NCBI GenBank assembly: GCA_913049565.1
Contig: CAJWZG010000190.1
Span: 1-5,439 of the forward strand
Length of the DNA stretch: 5,439 nucleotides
From: an uncultured Gammaproteobacteria bacterium
GTDB taxonomy: Bacteria; Pseudomonadota; Gammaproteobacteria; Pseudomonadales; Azotimanducaceae_A
Direction: 5' to 3'
Shown piece after piece: positions 1 through 5,437 of the stretch (position 1 is its first letter; every line of letters starts with the position of its first letter). Both the position numbers and the translations under genes were made by a program. The notes beneath the pieces were generated by a model that was given only the letters and a program-made list of their open reading frames with translations, searched no databases and was not told the DNA's origin.

Positions 1-194
1 TCATATACTAACTTAGATTTTTCAAAATTTATTTTTTCAATTTCGTCAACCCCACCTATCTCCTTTAGCCATTCAAACATTAGACCTGCAACATAAATTG
101 AAAATGTAGGAGGGGTATTATAAAGGGAATTGGTTTTTATTAAATTTCTGTAGTCAAATACCGTTGGACAAATTCTAAGGCCCCTGTTACTTCC
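1..194 (-). other. serC: SerC (phosphoserine aminotransferase) C-terminal domain segment, AT-rich, both ends missing
   Basis: SerC is a PLP enzyme of serine biosynthesis that converts 3-phosphohydroxypyruvate and glutamate to phosphoserine. Residues 54-109 of the hybrid frame read as the family core: CPTVFDY, NSLYNTPPTFSIYVAGL, a WLKEIGGVDEIEK stretch and EKSKLVY. The Asn-Thr of NTPP corresponds to the pair that contacts the PLP phosphate across the dimer interface (Asn239/Thr240 in the E. coli enzyme, from memory). The PLP-binding lysine (Lys198 in E. coli) lies upstream of what is present, and the C-terminal part runs off the window. GC here is about 31% (55 of 180 bases in 1-180), with AGA, TTA, ATA and AAA codons frequent, unlike every other gene in the window. 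It probably derives from a different, AT-rich genome. Confidence 0.85.
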
Positions 195-329
195 ATCTTG
201 CAAAAGCTCTTCATTTAAGTCCGCAAGCACCAACTGCATGCCGCGCTTTGCAAAAGACCTCGCCATGCCTAACCCAATACCACTGGCTGCACCGGTAATA
301 ACTGCAGTTCGCCCAGAAAATTCCTGCAT
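1..329 (-). CDS. Chimeric partial ORF: SDR N-terminus joined in frame to a SerC C-terminal segment
   Basis: One frame is open from ATG (329-327) to the left edge, about 109 codons with no stop. Residues 1-41 are a classic short-chain dehydrogenase start: MQEFSGRTAVITGAASGIG carries the TGxxxGIG dinucleotide-binding motif at residues 12-19, and Asp37 at the end of the second beta strand suggests NAD(H) preference, a known trend in the family. From about residue 45 the protein is no longer SDR but matches phosphoserine aminotransferase (CPTVFDY, then NSLYNTPPTF, then the WLKE-GG segment). The catalytic Tyr-x-x-x-Lys of SDRs is therefore absent. The start is supported by a GAGGGAG purine run at 344-338 and lies only 15 bp after the CoA-transferase stop, so the SDR is the next operon gene. 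The hybrid is unlikely to be a working enzyme of either kind. The SDR identity is firm, but its substrate cannot be told. Confidence 0.85.
   Translation of the reverse strand, partial: MQEFSGRTAVITGAASGIGLGMARSFAKRGMQLVLADLNEELLQDGSNRGLRICPTVFDYRNLIKTNSLYNTPPTFSIYVAGLMFEWLKEIGGVDEIEKINFEKSKLVY
195..221 (-). other. Junction between SDR and SerC coding sequence (probable chimera breakpoint)
   Basis: The switch falls between Asp37 (SDR, codon 221-219) and Asp45 (SerC side, codon 197-195). The shared stretch reads LNEELLQDG. An acidic-Leu-Leu segment followed by a gap and CPT is typical of SerC just before the CP-x-x-x-DY motif, while an acidic-rich stretch after LAD is typical of SDRs. A short local similarity could therefore have guided the join. 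GC drops from about 53% in 241-330 to about 31% in 1-180. No inverted repeat, insertion sequence end or attachment site is visible at the junction. The exact base cannot be fixed from this sequence alone. Confidence 0.7.
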
Positions 330-344
330 CGCGCGCTCTCCCTC

Positions 345-1508
345 TTATTCTCGTGTTGTGGTTAAAAATGCTTTTTCGACATTGCTGATCTGCTCAGGCG
401 ACCAGTCCAACCACTGTTTCAGCACTTCCTCGTTATGCTCGCCCAGATGCGGCGCACCCGCTCTCACTTGTGACTCAAGGTGTTTGTACTTGTAAGGCGA
501 CGACGGAATCAGACGCTTGCCGCCTGCGCGGTCATCAACCTCTGAAATCGAGTTTCGGGCTGCCACCGAGGCTAACTGCTGCACATCAGATGCCGATCGG
601 ACGTCACCCCAGGCGATGTTCATTCGATCAAGTGCGCTAATAACTTGTTCCCTATTGCGGCAGGTCTGAGTGAGGAATTTTTTGGAAGCTGCGCGACGGG
701 CCGTAATTTTTTCTTCAAGCGAAACGTCTTCTCCGTCTTTAAGGCCATCGCTAACATGATAAGTCGTGCTGAGTAATTTCCAGATGTATCTGAACTCACC
801 TGCGAGCATGAGTAAACCGCCAGCGGTTTCATGCACTTCATTGGTTACGCCCACTTTTACGCCCTCAAGGGCATCGTGCATTCCATCGTTTGTCACCAGC
901 GATGCATCTACCATAGAGATTTCTAAATGATCACCCCGCCCGGATTGCTCTCTTGCGTACAACGCTGCCAACAAACCGACAAGGCCGTGCATCGAGGCAT
1001 TAGTATCCGCAACCGACAGCGGCAACTCCGTTGGAAACGCGCCGGTTAGATCTGCTTGTCGAGCAATCAGCCCGGTCTCTGCATGAATGATAGGGGCATA
1101 GGCTGCCCGGCTGCTGTCAGCATTGTTGGCACCAAAACCTGAGATAGACAACATGATTAAGCGCGGATTTATTTCTGCCAAAGAGTCGTAATCAAGCCCC
1201 AATCGTTGCATAACATCCGGTCGAAAGTTTTCGATAAGCACATCGGCTGCGGCCACAAGTGCCTTTGCAACCGACAGGCCTTTGGGATGCCGAAGATCTA
1301 CGGCAATATTACGTTTCCCAGCGTTCTGCTGATGATAGTAGCCAGAGATACCGCTGCGCTTGACTCCCCAGTGACGGGTCACGTCCCCTTCTGGCGGTTC
1401 GAGCTTCACGACATCGGCACCCAAGTCACTAAGCATTCGTCCCGCAAAAGGGCCTGCCAAAACACGCGATAAATCTAAGACCTTGAGCCCGGTGAGAGGG
1501 TAACTCAT
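345..1508 (-). CDS. Family III CoA-transferase (CaiB/BaiF family)
   Basis: This 387-residue cytoplasmic enzyme moves CoA between an acyl-CoA donor and a carboxylic acid, by family precedent through an aspartyl-CoA thioester. The N-terminus is diagnostic: LSRVLAGPFAGRMLSDLGAD then VVKLEPPEGD (residues 13-42). The KRNIAVDL stretch (65-72) and LIENFRPDVMQRLGLDY (91-107) are further family hallmarks. The catalytic aspartate should be Asp168 in the ADTNASMHGLVGLLAAL segment, matching the formyl-CoA transferase Asp169 region. Length is typical, and the C-terminal PHLGEHNEEVLKQWL segment (353-367) shows it is complete. The ATG is supported by AGGAGT at 1519-1514, five bases upstream. It lies 23 bp after the monooxygenase stop and 15 bp before the SDR start, so the three are surely cotranscribed. 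It probably activates an acid made downstream of the Baeyer-Villiger step. Members act on carnitine, bile acids, formate, succinate and other acids, so the substrate is unassigned. Confidence 0.93.
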   Translation of the reverse strand: MSYPLTGLKVLDLSRVLAGPFAGRMLSDLGADVVKLEPPEGDVTRHWGVKRSGISGYYHQQNAGKRNIAVDLRHPKGLSVAKALVAAADVLIENFRPDVMQRLGLDYDSLAEINPRLIMLSISGFGANNADSSRAAYAPIIHAETGLIARQADLTGAFPTELPLSVADTNASMHGLVGLLAALYAREQSGRGDHLEISMVDASLVTNDGMHDALEGVKVGVTNEVHETAGGLLMLAGEFRYIWKLLSTTYHVSDGLKDGEDVSLEEKITARRAASKKFLTQTCRNREQVISALDRMNIAWGDVRSASDVQQLASVAARNSISEVDDRAGGKRLIPSSPYKYKHLESQVRAGAPHLGEHNEEVLKQWLDWSPEQISNVEKAFLTTTRE

Positions 1509-1531
1509 CCCTTACTCCTAGAATGCGTAGA

Positions 1532-3256
1532 TCACTTTCCTTTGGCCAGTAAATGAAAGGTTTCTTCCATTTTTTCGCGCACCTGCCCTTGATGCTCAAA
1601 ATACCGCCTGAAGCCGCCGTTATAGTTACCGTCCTGCCGTCTTTGTTCGTTGCCCTCAAAGTTATAGTACCCGGGTGTGCACTCTTCCGAGCGACTGGTC
1701 TTACCTCGATGCTGAATGACATTTTGCACCCACCATTCTTCTGCTTCATCTTTTACGTCAAGGGCGTGATGGCCGTTGGCACGGACATAGTCGATACACG
1801 CGGCAATATGATCGCCCTGTGTTTGCAGCATTTCCGTGAGGTTAAATTGGAAAGACGCTTGATATCCCCCCATGATGAACAGGTTAGGAAAACCAGCCGT
1901 GTGAATCCCCAGCAACGTTCGAATGCCCTGAGCGTACTTATCCTGCAGATTCACTCCTCCCGCACCGACAATTTCGTTGTAAATACCGGTCAGCTGGACT
2001 TCGAAGCCCGTCGCGTAAATCAATAAATCCAGACGGTATTCTTTACCGTCGAATACCGGGCCGTTCGGATTGATTTGAGTAATCCCCTTTCCTTGTGTGT
2101 CAACCAAATGCACATTGGGCAAGTTAAACGATGGCAGATATTCATTGTGGAAACAGGGCCGCTTACACATAAACATGTACCACGGCTTTAACGCCTCCGC
2201 AGTCTCGGGGTCATCTACAATTTCATCGATGCGACTATGGATACGCATCATATAGTCGATATTGGCGTTTTCCTGTTTTCTGAGCTTTTCCTCGGGTGAA
2301 GTCGCTCCCTTTGCTGCACGCTTCTCCAGCGAGTTCTCAACCGCGGCAAGGAGTTTTTCACGTCTTTTGTGTTGCCAACCGGGTCGAAGTTTACGCGCCC
2401 AATTGGGATCGGTGGGCCAGTCGTCACGCACATCTATGGATGAGGGTGTTCGCTGAAAGACAAAAACTTCTTTGGCGACTTTGGCAAGCTCGGGAACAAT
2501 CTGCACAGCGCTGGCACCAGTTCCAATAATCCCCACCACTTTGTCCTTCAAATGCTCCAGATTTTCGCCGGTGTAATCGTAATCCCAACGTGAAGTGTGA
2601 AAAGAATGGCCCGCAAAACTTTCCATCCCGGCAATTGCGGAGAGTTTCGGTTTTGCGAGTGTGCCATTTGCGCAAATAACAAACTGAGCGCGCATTACAT
2701 CGCCCTGATTAGTTTTCACATGCCAAAGCTGCTCGCCCTCGTCCCAGCGCGTCTCTGTTACCGTGGTATTGAACACTGCCAGATCATACAAACCGTACTT
2801 TTGGGCGATGGCCTGACAATGGCCGAATATTTCAGGGCCGCGCGAGTAATGATTCACTGGCACGTAATCAAGCTCATCTAGCAGAGGCAAATAATCGTAG
2901 CTCACAACATCACAGGCGGCGCCGGGATATCGATTCCAATACCAAGTGCCTCCTACGTCAGAGCCACGCTCCACAATGCGAATACTCGCTAATCCACGCT
3001 CTCTTAACCGGGCTGAGGTTAACAGGGCGGAAAAGCCGCCACCGATAAACAACACCTCAACTTCGTCTGTAATTGGGTCTCGTTTGACAACATTTTTCGC
3101 GTAGGGATCGATCGCATATTTCGCAAGATCACCGCTGAACTCCGACGTGTACTGGTCGGTTCCTGGTGGGCGATAGCCTAACCGTCGATTCCGTTCATCC
3201 TGAAATTTATCTTTGATTTGATCATAGTATTCCTGAGGACGCTGAGATTTAGGCAT
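1532..3256 (-). CDS. Type I Baeyer-Villiger monooxygenase (FAD- and NADPH-dependent)
   Basis: This 574-residue flavoprotein is predicted to insert one oxygen atom from O2 next to a ketone carbonyl, giving an ester or lactone. Domains in order: an N-terminal extension (about 1-65); an FAD Rossmann motif GGGFSA (72-77) followed by GGTWYWNRYPG (102-112), the usual monooxygenase signature; the fingerprint FxGxxxHxxxW[P/D], fully conserved as FAGHSFHTSRWD (214-225); an NADPH Rossmann motif GTGASA (245-250); the CKRP segment (364-367), where Arg366 probably matches the active-site arginine that stabilises the peroxyflavin; and DLLIYATGF (410-418). There is no signal peptide. The long N-terminal extension and the KRPCFHNEYLPSFN stretch resemble the group that includes cyclopentadecanone and related large-ketone monooxygenases, but this is from memory and does not settle the substrate. 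The ATG follows AAGGA with 9 bp spacing. The CoA-transferase and SDR directly downstream support a ketone catabolic role. Confidence 0.93.
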   Translation of the reverse strand: MPKSQRPQEYYDQIKDKFQDERNRRLGYRPPGTDQYTSEFSGDLAKYAIDPYAKNVVKRDPITDEVEVLFIGGGFSALLTSARLRERGLASIRIVERGSDVGGTWYWNRYPGAACDVVSYDYLPLLDELDYVPVNHYSRGPEIFGHCQAIAQKYGLYDLAVFNTTVTETRWDEGEQLWHVKTNQGDVMRAQFVICANGTLAKPKLSAIAGMESFAGHSFHTSRWDYDYTGENLEHLKDKVVGIIGTGASAVQIVPELAKVAKEVFVFQRTPSSIDVRDDWPTDPNWARKLRPGWQHKRREKLLAAVENSLEKRAAKGATSPEEKLRKQENANIDYMMRIHSRIDEIVDDPETAEALKPWYMFMCKRPCFHNEYLPSFNLPNVHLVDTQGKGITQINPNGPVFDGKEYRLDLLIYATGFEVQLTGIYNEIVGAGGVNLQDKYAQGIRTLLGIHTAGFPNLFIMGGYQASFQFNLTEMLQTQGDHIAACIDYVRANGHHALDVKDEAEEWWVQNVIQHRGKTSRSEECTPGYYNFEGNEQRRQDGNYNGGFRRYFEHQGQVREKMEETFHLLAKGK

Positions 3257-3290
3257 GGGACTTTTTCCTTAAAAACCGTAACCGTTGAAA

Positions 3291-3308
3291 ATATCAGAAA
3301 TATCAGAA
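3291..3308. repeat. 9-bp tandem duplication (ATATCAGAA x2)
   Basis: Two exact head-to-tail copies of a 9-base unit lie in the 102 bp gap between the secreted-protein gene and the monooxygenase gene, just upstream of the monooxygenase ribosome binding region, with a few bases of a third copy after them. It is visible directly. It is probably a slippage product or a polymorphic spacer; no known binding site is recognised. Confidence 0.6.
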
Positions 3309-3319
3309 ATCTACTTGAA

Positions 3320-3344
3320 CGCCTCAAGATTTGCTCTCAAGGCG
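3320..3344 (-). promoter_or_regulatory. Intra-operon RNA hairpin after the secreted-protein gene
   Basis: Read on the minus strand, CGCCTTGAGA, loop GCAAA, then TCTTGAGGCG forms a 10 bp stem with a 5-nt loop. Eight pairs are Watson-Crick and two adjacent pairs are G-U. On the plus strand those two pairs become C-A mismatches, so the stem suits a minus-strand transcript, which agrees with the direction of the operon. It begins 15 bases after the stop codon at 3361-3359. There is no run of U after it (the next bases are TTCAAGTAGATTTC), so it is not a standard intrinsic terminator. A role as partial terminator, processing site or 3'-end stabiliser separating the first gene from the enzyme genes is inferred. 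Confidence 0.5.
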
Positions 3345-3358
3345 CCCTTTATCAAACG

Positions 3359-4102
3359 TTAGTCAAAGTCTTCTAACGTGTAGTTGTGGTCGTAAACCGC
3401 CAACCAGTTAACCGTAAAACGATTTGTCACAATGAAGCTTGACTGGGCAACACCAGTCCATGTCTGCCACGCCTTGGTCGTAACCATATAGTCTTGCCAA
3501 GCTTCCATCTCAGTAAGCGATTCGTAGCCAACAACGATCTGGTGAGTGACTCTGCCATCAGGGGCTGCGTTACCCCTCAACACCTGAATCAGCCAAATCT
3601 GGCCCGGGAAGTCCCTCGATTCAGGTGCATTCATCAACGCGTTTAAGCCGGCAGCGGTTGCTGCTGGATCGCTGACCTGCATACGAACAACGTCGAACAG
3701 CATGTCATCGTTTGAAACGGTCCCCCAACTTTGTACTGGTTGCTCCATGTACTGGGCGACAGGGGTCGCAATAGCATTAATGGCTTTTGCAAATGCTGCA
3801 CCTGCATCCGAGGTTTCAAATCTTTTATTCCATGACTCCATCTCGGCGATGCTTGGATACAAAACAACCACGCGGTGGGTTGCTGGACTGGCGCCATTGA
3901 ATCCAATGGATTCCAAATGCAACTGTGCGGTTCGATCTTTAGCAATGGCACTTTTCTGCAACGTATCCAAAGCGGCTGCAAACTCTCCTGCTTTGCCAGC
4001 CTGAACGGCCCACTCGTACACGAGGACCGTTGGGGCCGCTTGCAGCAAGCCAGATATCACCATCAGGGCTGCAGCGACTAAACCTAATATTTTTTTCTTC
4101 AT
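3359..4102 (-). CDS. Secreted protein with two ABM-like (ferredoxin-like) repeats, function unknown
   Basis: This is a 247-residue protein. Residues 1-22 form a clear Sec signal peptide: MKKK, a hydrophobic stretch to about Leu20, then cleavage probably after LQA or LQAA, with no lipobox cysteine. The mature protein is periplasmic or secreted. It appears to be an internal duplication: THRVVVLYPSIAEMESWNKRF (75-95) aligns with THQIVVGYESLTEMEAWQDYM (186-206), each preceded by a strand-helix unit and followed by a helix-strand unit ending near WG (126-127) and NWLAVYD (232-238). The pattern resembles the dimeric alpha-beta barrel fold of antibiotic biosynthesis monooxygenases and NIPSNAP-like proteins, but no catalytic residue can be named. 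The ATG follows TAGGATC with about 7 bp spacing. It is the first gene of the operon, 102 bp before the Baeyer-Villiger monooxygenase, and might bind or handle a hydrophobic substrate in the periplasm; this role is only inferred. Confidence 0.85.
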   Translation of the reverse strand: MKKKILGLVAAALMVISGLLQAAPTVLVYEWAVQAGKAGEFAAALDTLQKSAIAKDRTAQLHLESIGFNGASPATHRVVVLYPSIAEMESWNKRFETSDAGAAFAKAINAIATPVAQYMEQPVQSWGTVSNDDMLFDVVRMQVSDPAATAAGLNALMNAPESRDFPGQIWLIQVLRGNAAPDGRVTHQIVVGYESLTEMEAWQDYMVTTKAWQTWTGVAQSSFIVTNRFTVNWLAVYDHNYTLEDFD

Positions 4103-4126
4103 TTTTTGATCCTATTTTATTTGTCA

Positions 4127-4139
4127 GGGCACACTGCCC
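4127..4139 (-). promoter_or_regulatory. Small inverted repeat in the operon leader (GGGCA-CAC-TGCCC)
   Basis: A perfect 5 bp inverted repeat with a 3-base centre lies 24 bases upstream of the secreted-protein ATG and just before its ribosome binding site (TAGGAT). In RNA it would form a GC-rich mini-hairpin in the 5' leader; as DNA it could be an operator half-site pair. It is visible directly and its function is unknown. Confidence 0.35.
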
Positions 4140-4227
4140 ATTCTCAGTTAATCAGCTTTCGAGCAACTAGAACACCACAATGAAACTATTTGAAATTTGC
4201 CGACGTTCCTCCTTCGGCCACGATATA

Positions 4228-4239
4228 AAATACGTATTT
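4228..4239. promoter_or_regulatory. 12-bp perfect palindrome in the divergent intergenic region (possible operator)
   Basis: AAATACGTATTT is a perfect palindrome near the middle of the 196 bp region between the minus-strand operon and the plus-strand genes. It sits in its most AT-rich stretch, next to TATAAA (4224-4229), which could be a -10 element on the plus strand. I see no convincing -35 box at correct spacing on either strand. The location suits a regulator controlling divergent promoters, but this is inferred and no regulator gene is in the window. Confidence 0.35.
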
Positions 4240-4268
4240 AGAGTTTCGCGACAGTTAAACAGCAGTCA

Positions 4269-4280
4269 CTAGCACGCTAG
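4269..4280. promoter_or_regulatory. Inverted repeat CTAGC-AC-GCTAG upstream of the cyclotransferase gene
   Basis: A perfect 5 bp inverted repeat with a 2-base centre ends 18 bases before the ATG at 4299. The spacer is too short for an RNA loop, so a protein-binding role on DNA is more likely if it has any role. It is the third symmetric element in this intergenic region. Chance occurrence cannot be excluded for arms of this length. Confidence 0.3.
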
Positions 4281-4298
4281 AGCCCGCAATAATTTGTA

Positions 4299-4667
4299 AT
4301 GAGGACAGAAACAGCTTCGAGACTCTTTGTCTATGGAACGCTTATGCCCGGCCAAATCAACGAGCACATACTCGCGCCCATACCCGGACGCTGGAGCCGG
4401 GCAAGTGTCAGGGGTGAACTAAAAACCCATGGTTGGGGAGCACAACAAGGATTTCCGGCGCTTTCTCTTACCAGCCAAACGGTGTTAATCGAGGGTTACG
4501 TTCTAGAGTCCGCGGCGCTTAAACAGTGGTGGTCGACGCTTGACGCTTTTGAGGGGGAGGAGAACGAGAAAGCACTGCCGCCACCAATCGGACAAACAGC
4601 GCTACGGCTTGAGCCAGATACGCAGGGCGAGAAAAAAATGGAGATTACATTTTGGTCACGCGCATAG
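4299..4667 (+). CDS. Gamma-glutamylcyclotransferase-like (AIG2/GGCT fold) protein
   Basis: This 122-residue cytoplasmic protein belongs to the GGCT-like family, whose members release 5-oxoproline from gamma-glutamyl amines or peptides. The N-terminal FVYGTLMPG (10-18) is the family's YG[ST]L substrate-binding loop. NEHILAPIPGRW (21-32) and GWGAQQGFPAL (45-55) match a common bacterial subgroup. LDAFEGEE (81-88) carries the likely catalytic glutamate, Glu85. The usual FEGxxYxR becomes FEGEENEK, so the conserved tyrosine and arginine are replaced, and the following KALPPPIGQT segment looks unusual. The end (MEITFWSRA) corresponds to the last beta strand, so the protein is short but complete. No Shine-Dalgarno sequence is visible before the ATG. 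AATAAT at 4288-4293 is too close for a normal leader unless translation is leaderless or starts weakly. Activity is likely but not certain. Confidence 0.82.
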   Translation: MRTETASRLFVYGTLMPGQINEHILAPIPGRWSRASVRGELKTHGWGAQQGFPALSLTSQTVLIEGYVLESAALKQWWSTLDAFEGEENEKALPPPIGQTALRLEPDTQGEKKMEITFWSRA

Positions 4668-4693
4668 TGCACTAGACTATGACTTCTTTTTTT
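4663..4693 (+). terminator. Possible weak terminator or attenuator between cyclotransferase and nitroreductase genes
   Basis: CATAGT (4663-4668), a 7-base loop and ACTATG (4676-4681) form a 6 bp stem overlapping the cyclotransferase stop codon. It is followed by a pyrimidine stretch ending in seven T (4687-4693). The stem is AT-rich and the T run starts five bases after it, so termination would be weak. It lies just before the nitroreductase ribosome binding site, so partial read-through into that gene is plausible. A 10-bp palindrome TAGTGCACTA (4665-4674) overlaps it and competes with this fold. Confidence 0.3.
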
Positions 4694-4695
4694 CT

Positions 4696-4700
4696 AGGAG
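4696..4700 (+). promoter_or_regulatory. Ribosome binding site fixing the GTG start of the nitroreductase
   Basis: AGGAG lies six bases before GTG at 4707. No in-frame ATG lies nearby before the conserved RRSIRGY motif, so this site is what selects the non-ATG start. Confidence 0.8.
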
Positions 4701-4706
4701 AAATCG

Positions 4707-5384
4707 GTGCAGTTTGATGAAGTTGTTCTTGGTCGTCGCAGCATTAGGGGATATAAAAACGAACCTGTGCCCAAAGCATTGATCGAAGAAGTATTGGCAT
4801 TAGCGATGCGTTCTCCCTCATCAATGAACACTCAGCCGTGGAATTTCACCGTCATTTCTGGCGAACCGTTAGATCTGATCCGTGCCGGCAACACCGAGCG
4901 TAACCTCGCTGGTGTCCCGCACTCGCGTGAATTTCGGATCGGCGAAGCCTTTGCTGGACAGCACCGCGACCGTCAGGTCGGTGTTGCTAAGCAATTATTT
5001 GCCGCCATGGATATCGCCAGAGAGGATGCTGAAAAACGCCAAGATTGGGTACTGCGTGGCTTTCGGCAGTTCGATGCGCCGGTGTGCGTGATCATTACCT
5101 ACGACGCAGTTCTCGCCGATAGCGATGATACGCCCTTCGACTGCGGCGCGGTCACTACCGCATTGGTCAATGCCGCTTGGTCTCGCGGCCTGGGCGCTGT
5201 TATCAACAGCCAGGGCATTATGCAATCACCCGTGGTGCGAGAGCATGCAAAGATCGCCGATGACCAGGTCATTATGAAAGCCGTTGCTCTTGGCTGGCCC
5301 GACGACAGTTTCCCGGCCAACGCGGTGGTTTCCGAGCGCAAAAGCGTCGCGGAGGCGGCTTCATTCTTGGGTTTTGCTGACTAG
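4707..5384 (+). CDS. Nitroreductase family FMN-dependent oxidoreductase
   Basis: This 225-residue flavoprotein belongs to the nitroreductase superfamily, which uses FMN and NAD(P)H to reduce nitroaromatics, quinones, flavins or other substrates. Translation starts at GTG with AGGAG six bases upstream. Family hallmarks in order: GRRSIRGY (9-16), whose Arg-Arg-Ser contacts the FMN phosphate and ring; the SPSSMNTQPWNF stretch (37-48), the typical flavin-binding helix-loop; a variable middle with AKQLF and RQDWVLRGFRQFDAPVCVII (111-130); DCGAVTTALVNAAWSRGLGAV (145-165); and ALGWPDDSFPAN then VVSERKSV (194-214), the C-terminal FMN-binding region. The length is typical and the protein is complete. 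It follows the cyclotransferase by 39 bp, so it may be transcribed with it or from its own promoter. The subgroup resembles PnbA-like single-domain enzymes (inferred from length and the MNTQPW motif); the natural substrate is unknown. Confidence 0.92.
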   Translation: MQFDEVVLGRRSIRGYKNEPVPKALIEEVLALAMRSPSSMNTQPWNFTVISGEPLDLIRAGNTERNLAGVPHSREFRIGEAFAGQHRDRQVGVAKQLFAAMDIAREDAEKRQDWVLRGFRQFDAPVCVIITYDAVLADSDDTPFDCGAVTTALVNAAWSRGLGAVINSQGIMQSPVVREHAKIADDQVIMKAVALGWPDDSFPANAVVSERKSVAEAASFLGFAD

Positions 5385-5411
5385 TCGAGCAGCCTTGCCC
5401 GGCGAACTAGA

Positions 5412-5437
5412 GGGCGCATAGCGTATGCATACCGCCC
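5412..5437. repeat. Nested inverted repeats downstream of the nitroreductase gene
   Basis: GGGCG (5412-5416) pairs with CGCCC (5433-5437). Between them lie GCATA-GCG-TATGC (5416-5428) and the perfect palindrome GTATGCATAC (5423-5432). Only one of these folds can form at a time. They start 28 bases after the stop codon and could be part of a terminator, but the window ends before any T run could be seen. No coding start is supported in 5385-5439. Confidence 0.35.

Noticed and set aside
1..200. AT-rich left end as an insertion sequence or genomic island edge
   Set aside because: The segment codes for a housekeeping enzyme (SerC) and shows no transposase, terminal repeat or attachment site.
238..495. 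Plus-strand open frame across the SDR start and CoA-transferase end
   Set aside because: It is antisense to two genes with clear motifs and has no ribosome binding site.
1429..1749. Minus-strand open frame spanning the monooxygenase to CoA-transferase junction
   Set aside because: It overlaps two well-supported genes in another frame, has no recognisable motif and has no separate ribosome site.
1553..2026. Plus-strand open frame of 157 codons opposite the monooxygenase gene
   Set aside because: It is antisense to the conserved C-terminal half of the monooxygenase and its translation shows no family motif.
1532..3256. Assignment as a steroid, cyclohexanone or cyclopentadecanone monooxygenase by name
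   Set aside because: The motifs define type I Baeyer-Villiger enzymes but not the substrate; a specific name would be a guess.
3320..3344. Intrinsic terminator ending the operon after the secreted-protein gene
   Set aside because: The stem is good but no T run follows on the minus strand, so I list it only as a regulatory hairpin.
4197..4229. Sigma-70 promoter with TTGCCG and TATAAA
   Set aside because: The spacer would be 21 bases (19 if GATATA is taken as the -10), which is too long for a confident call.
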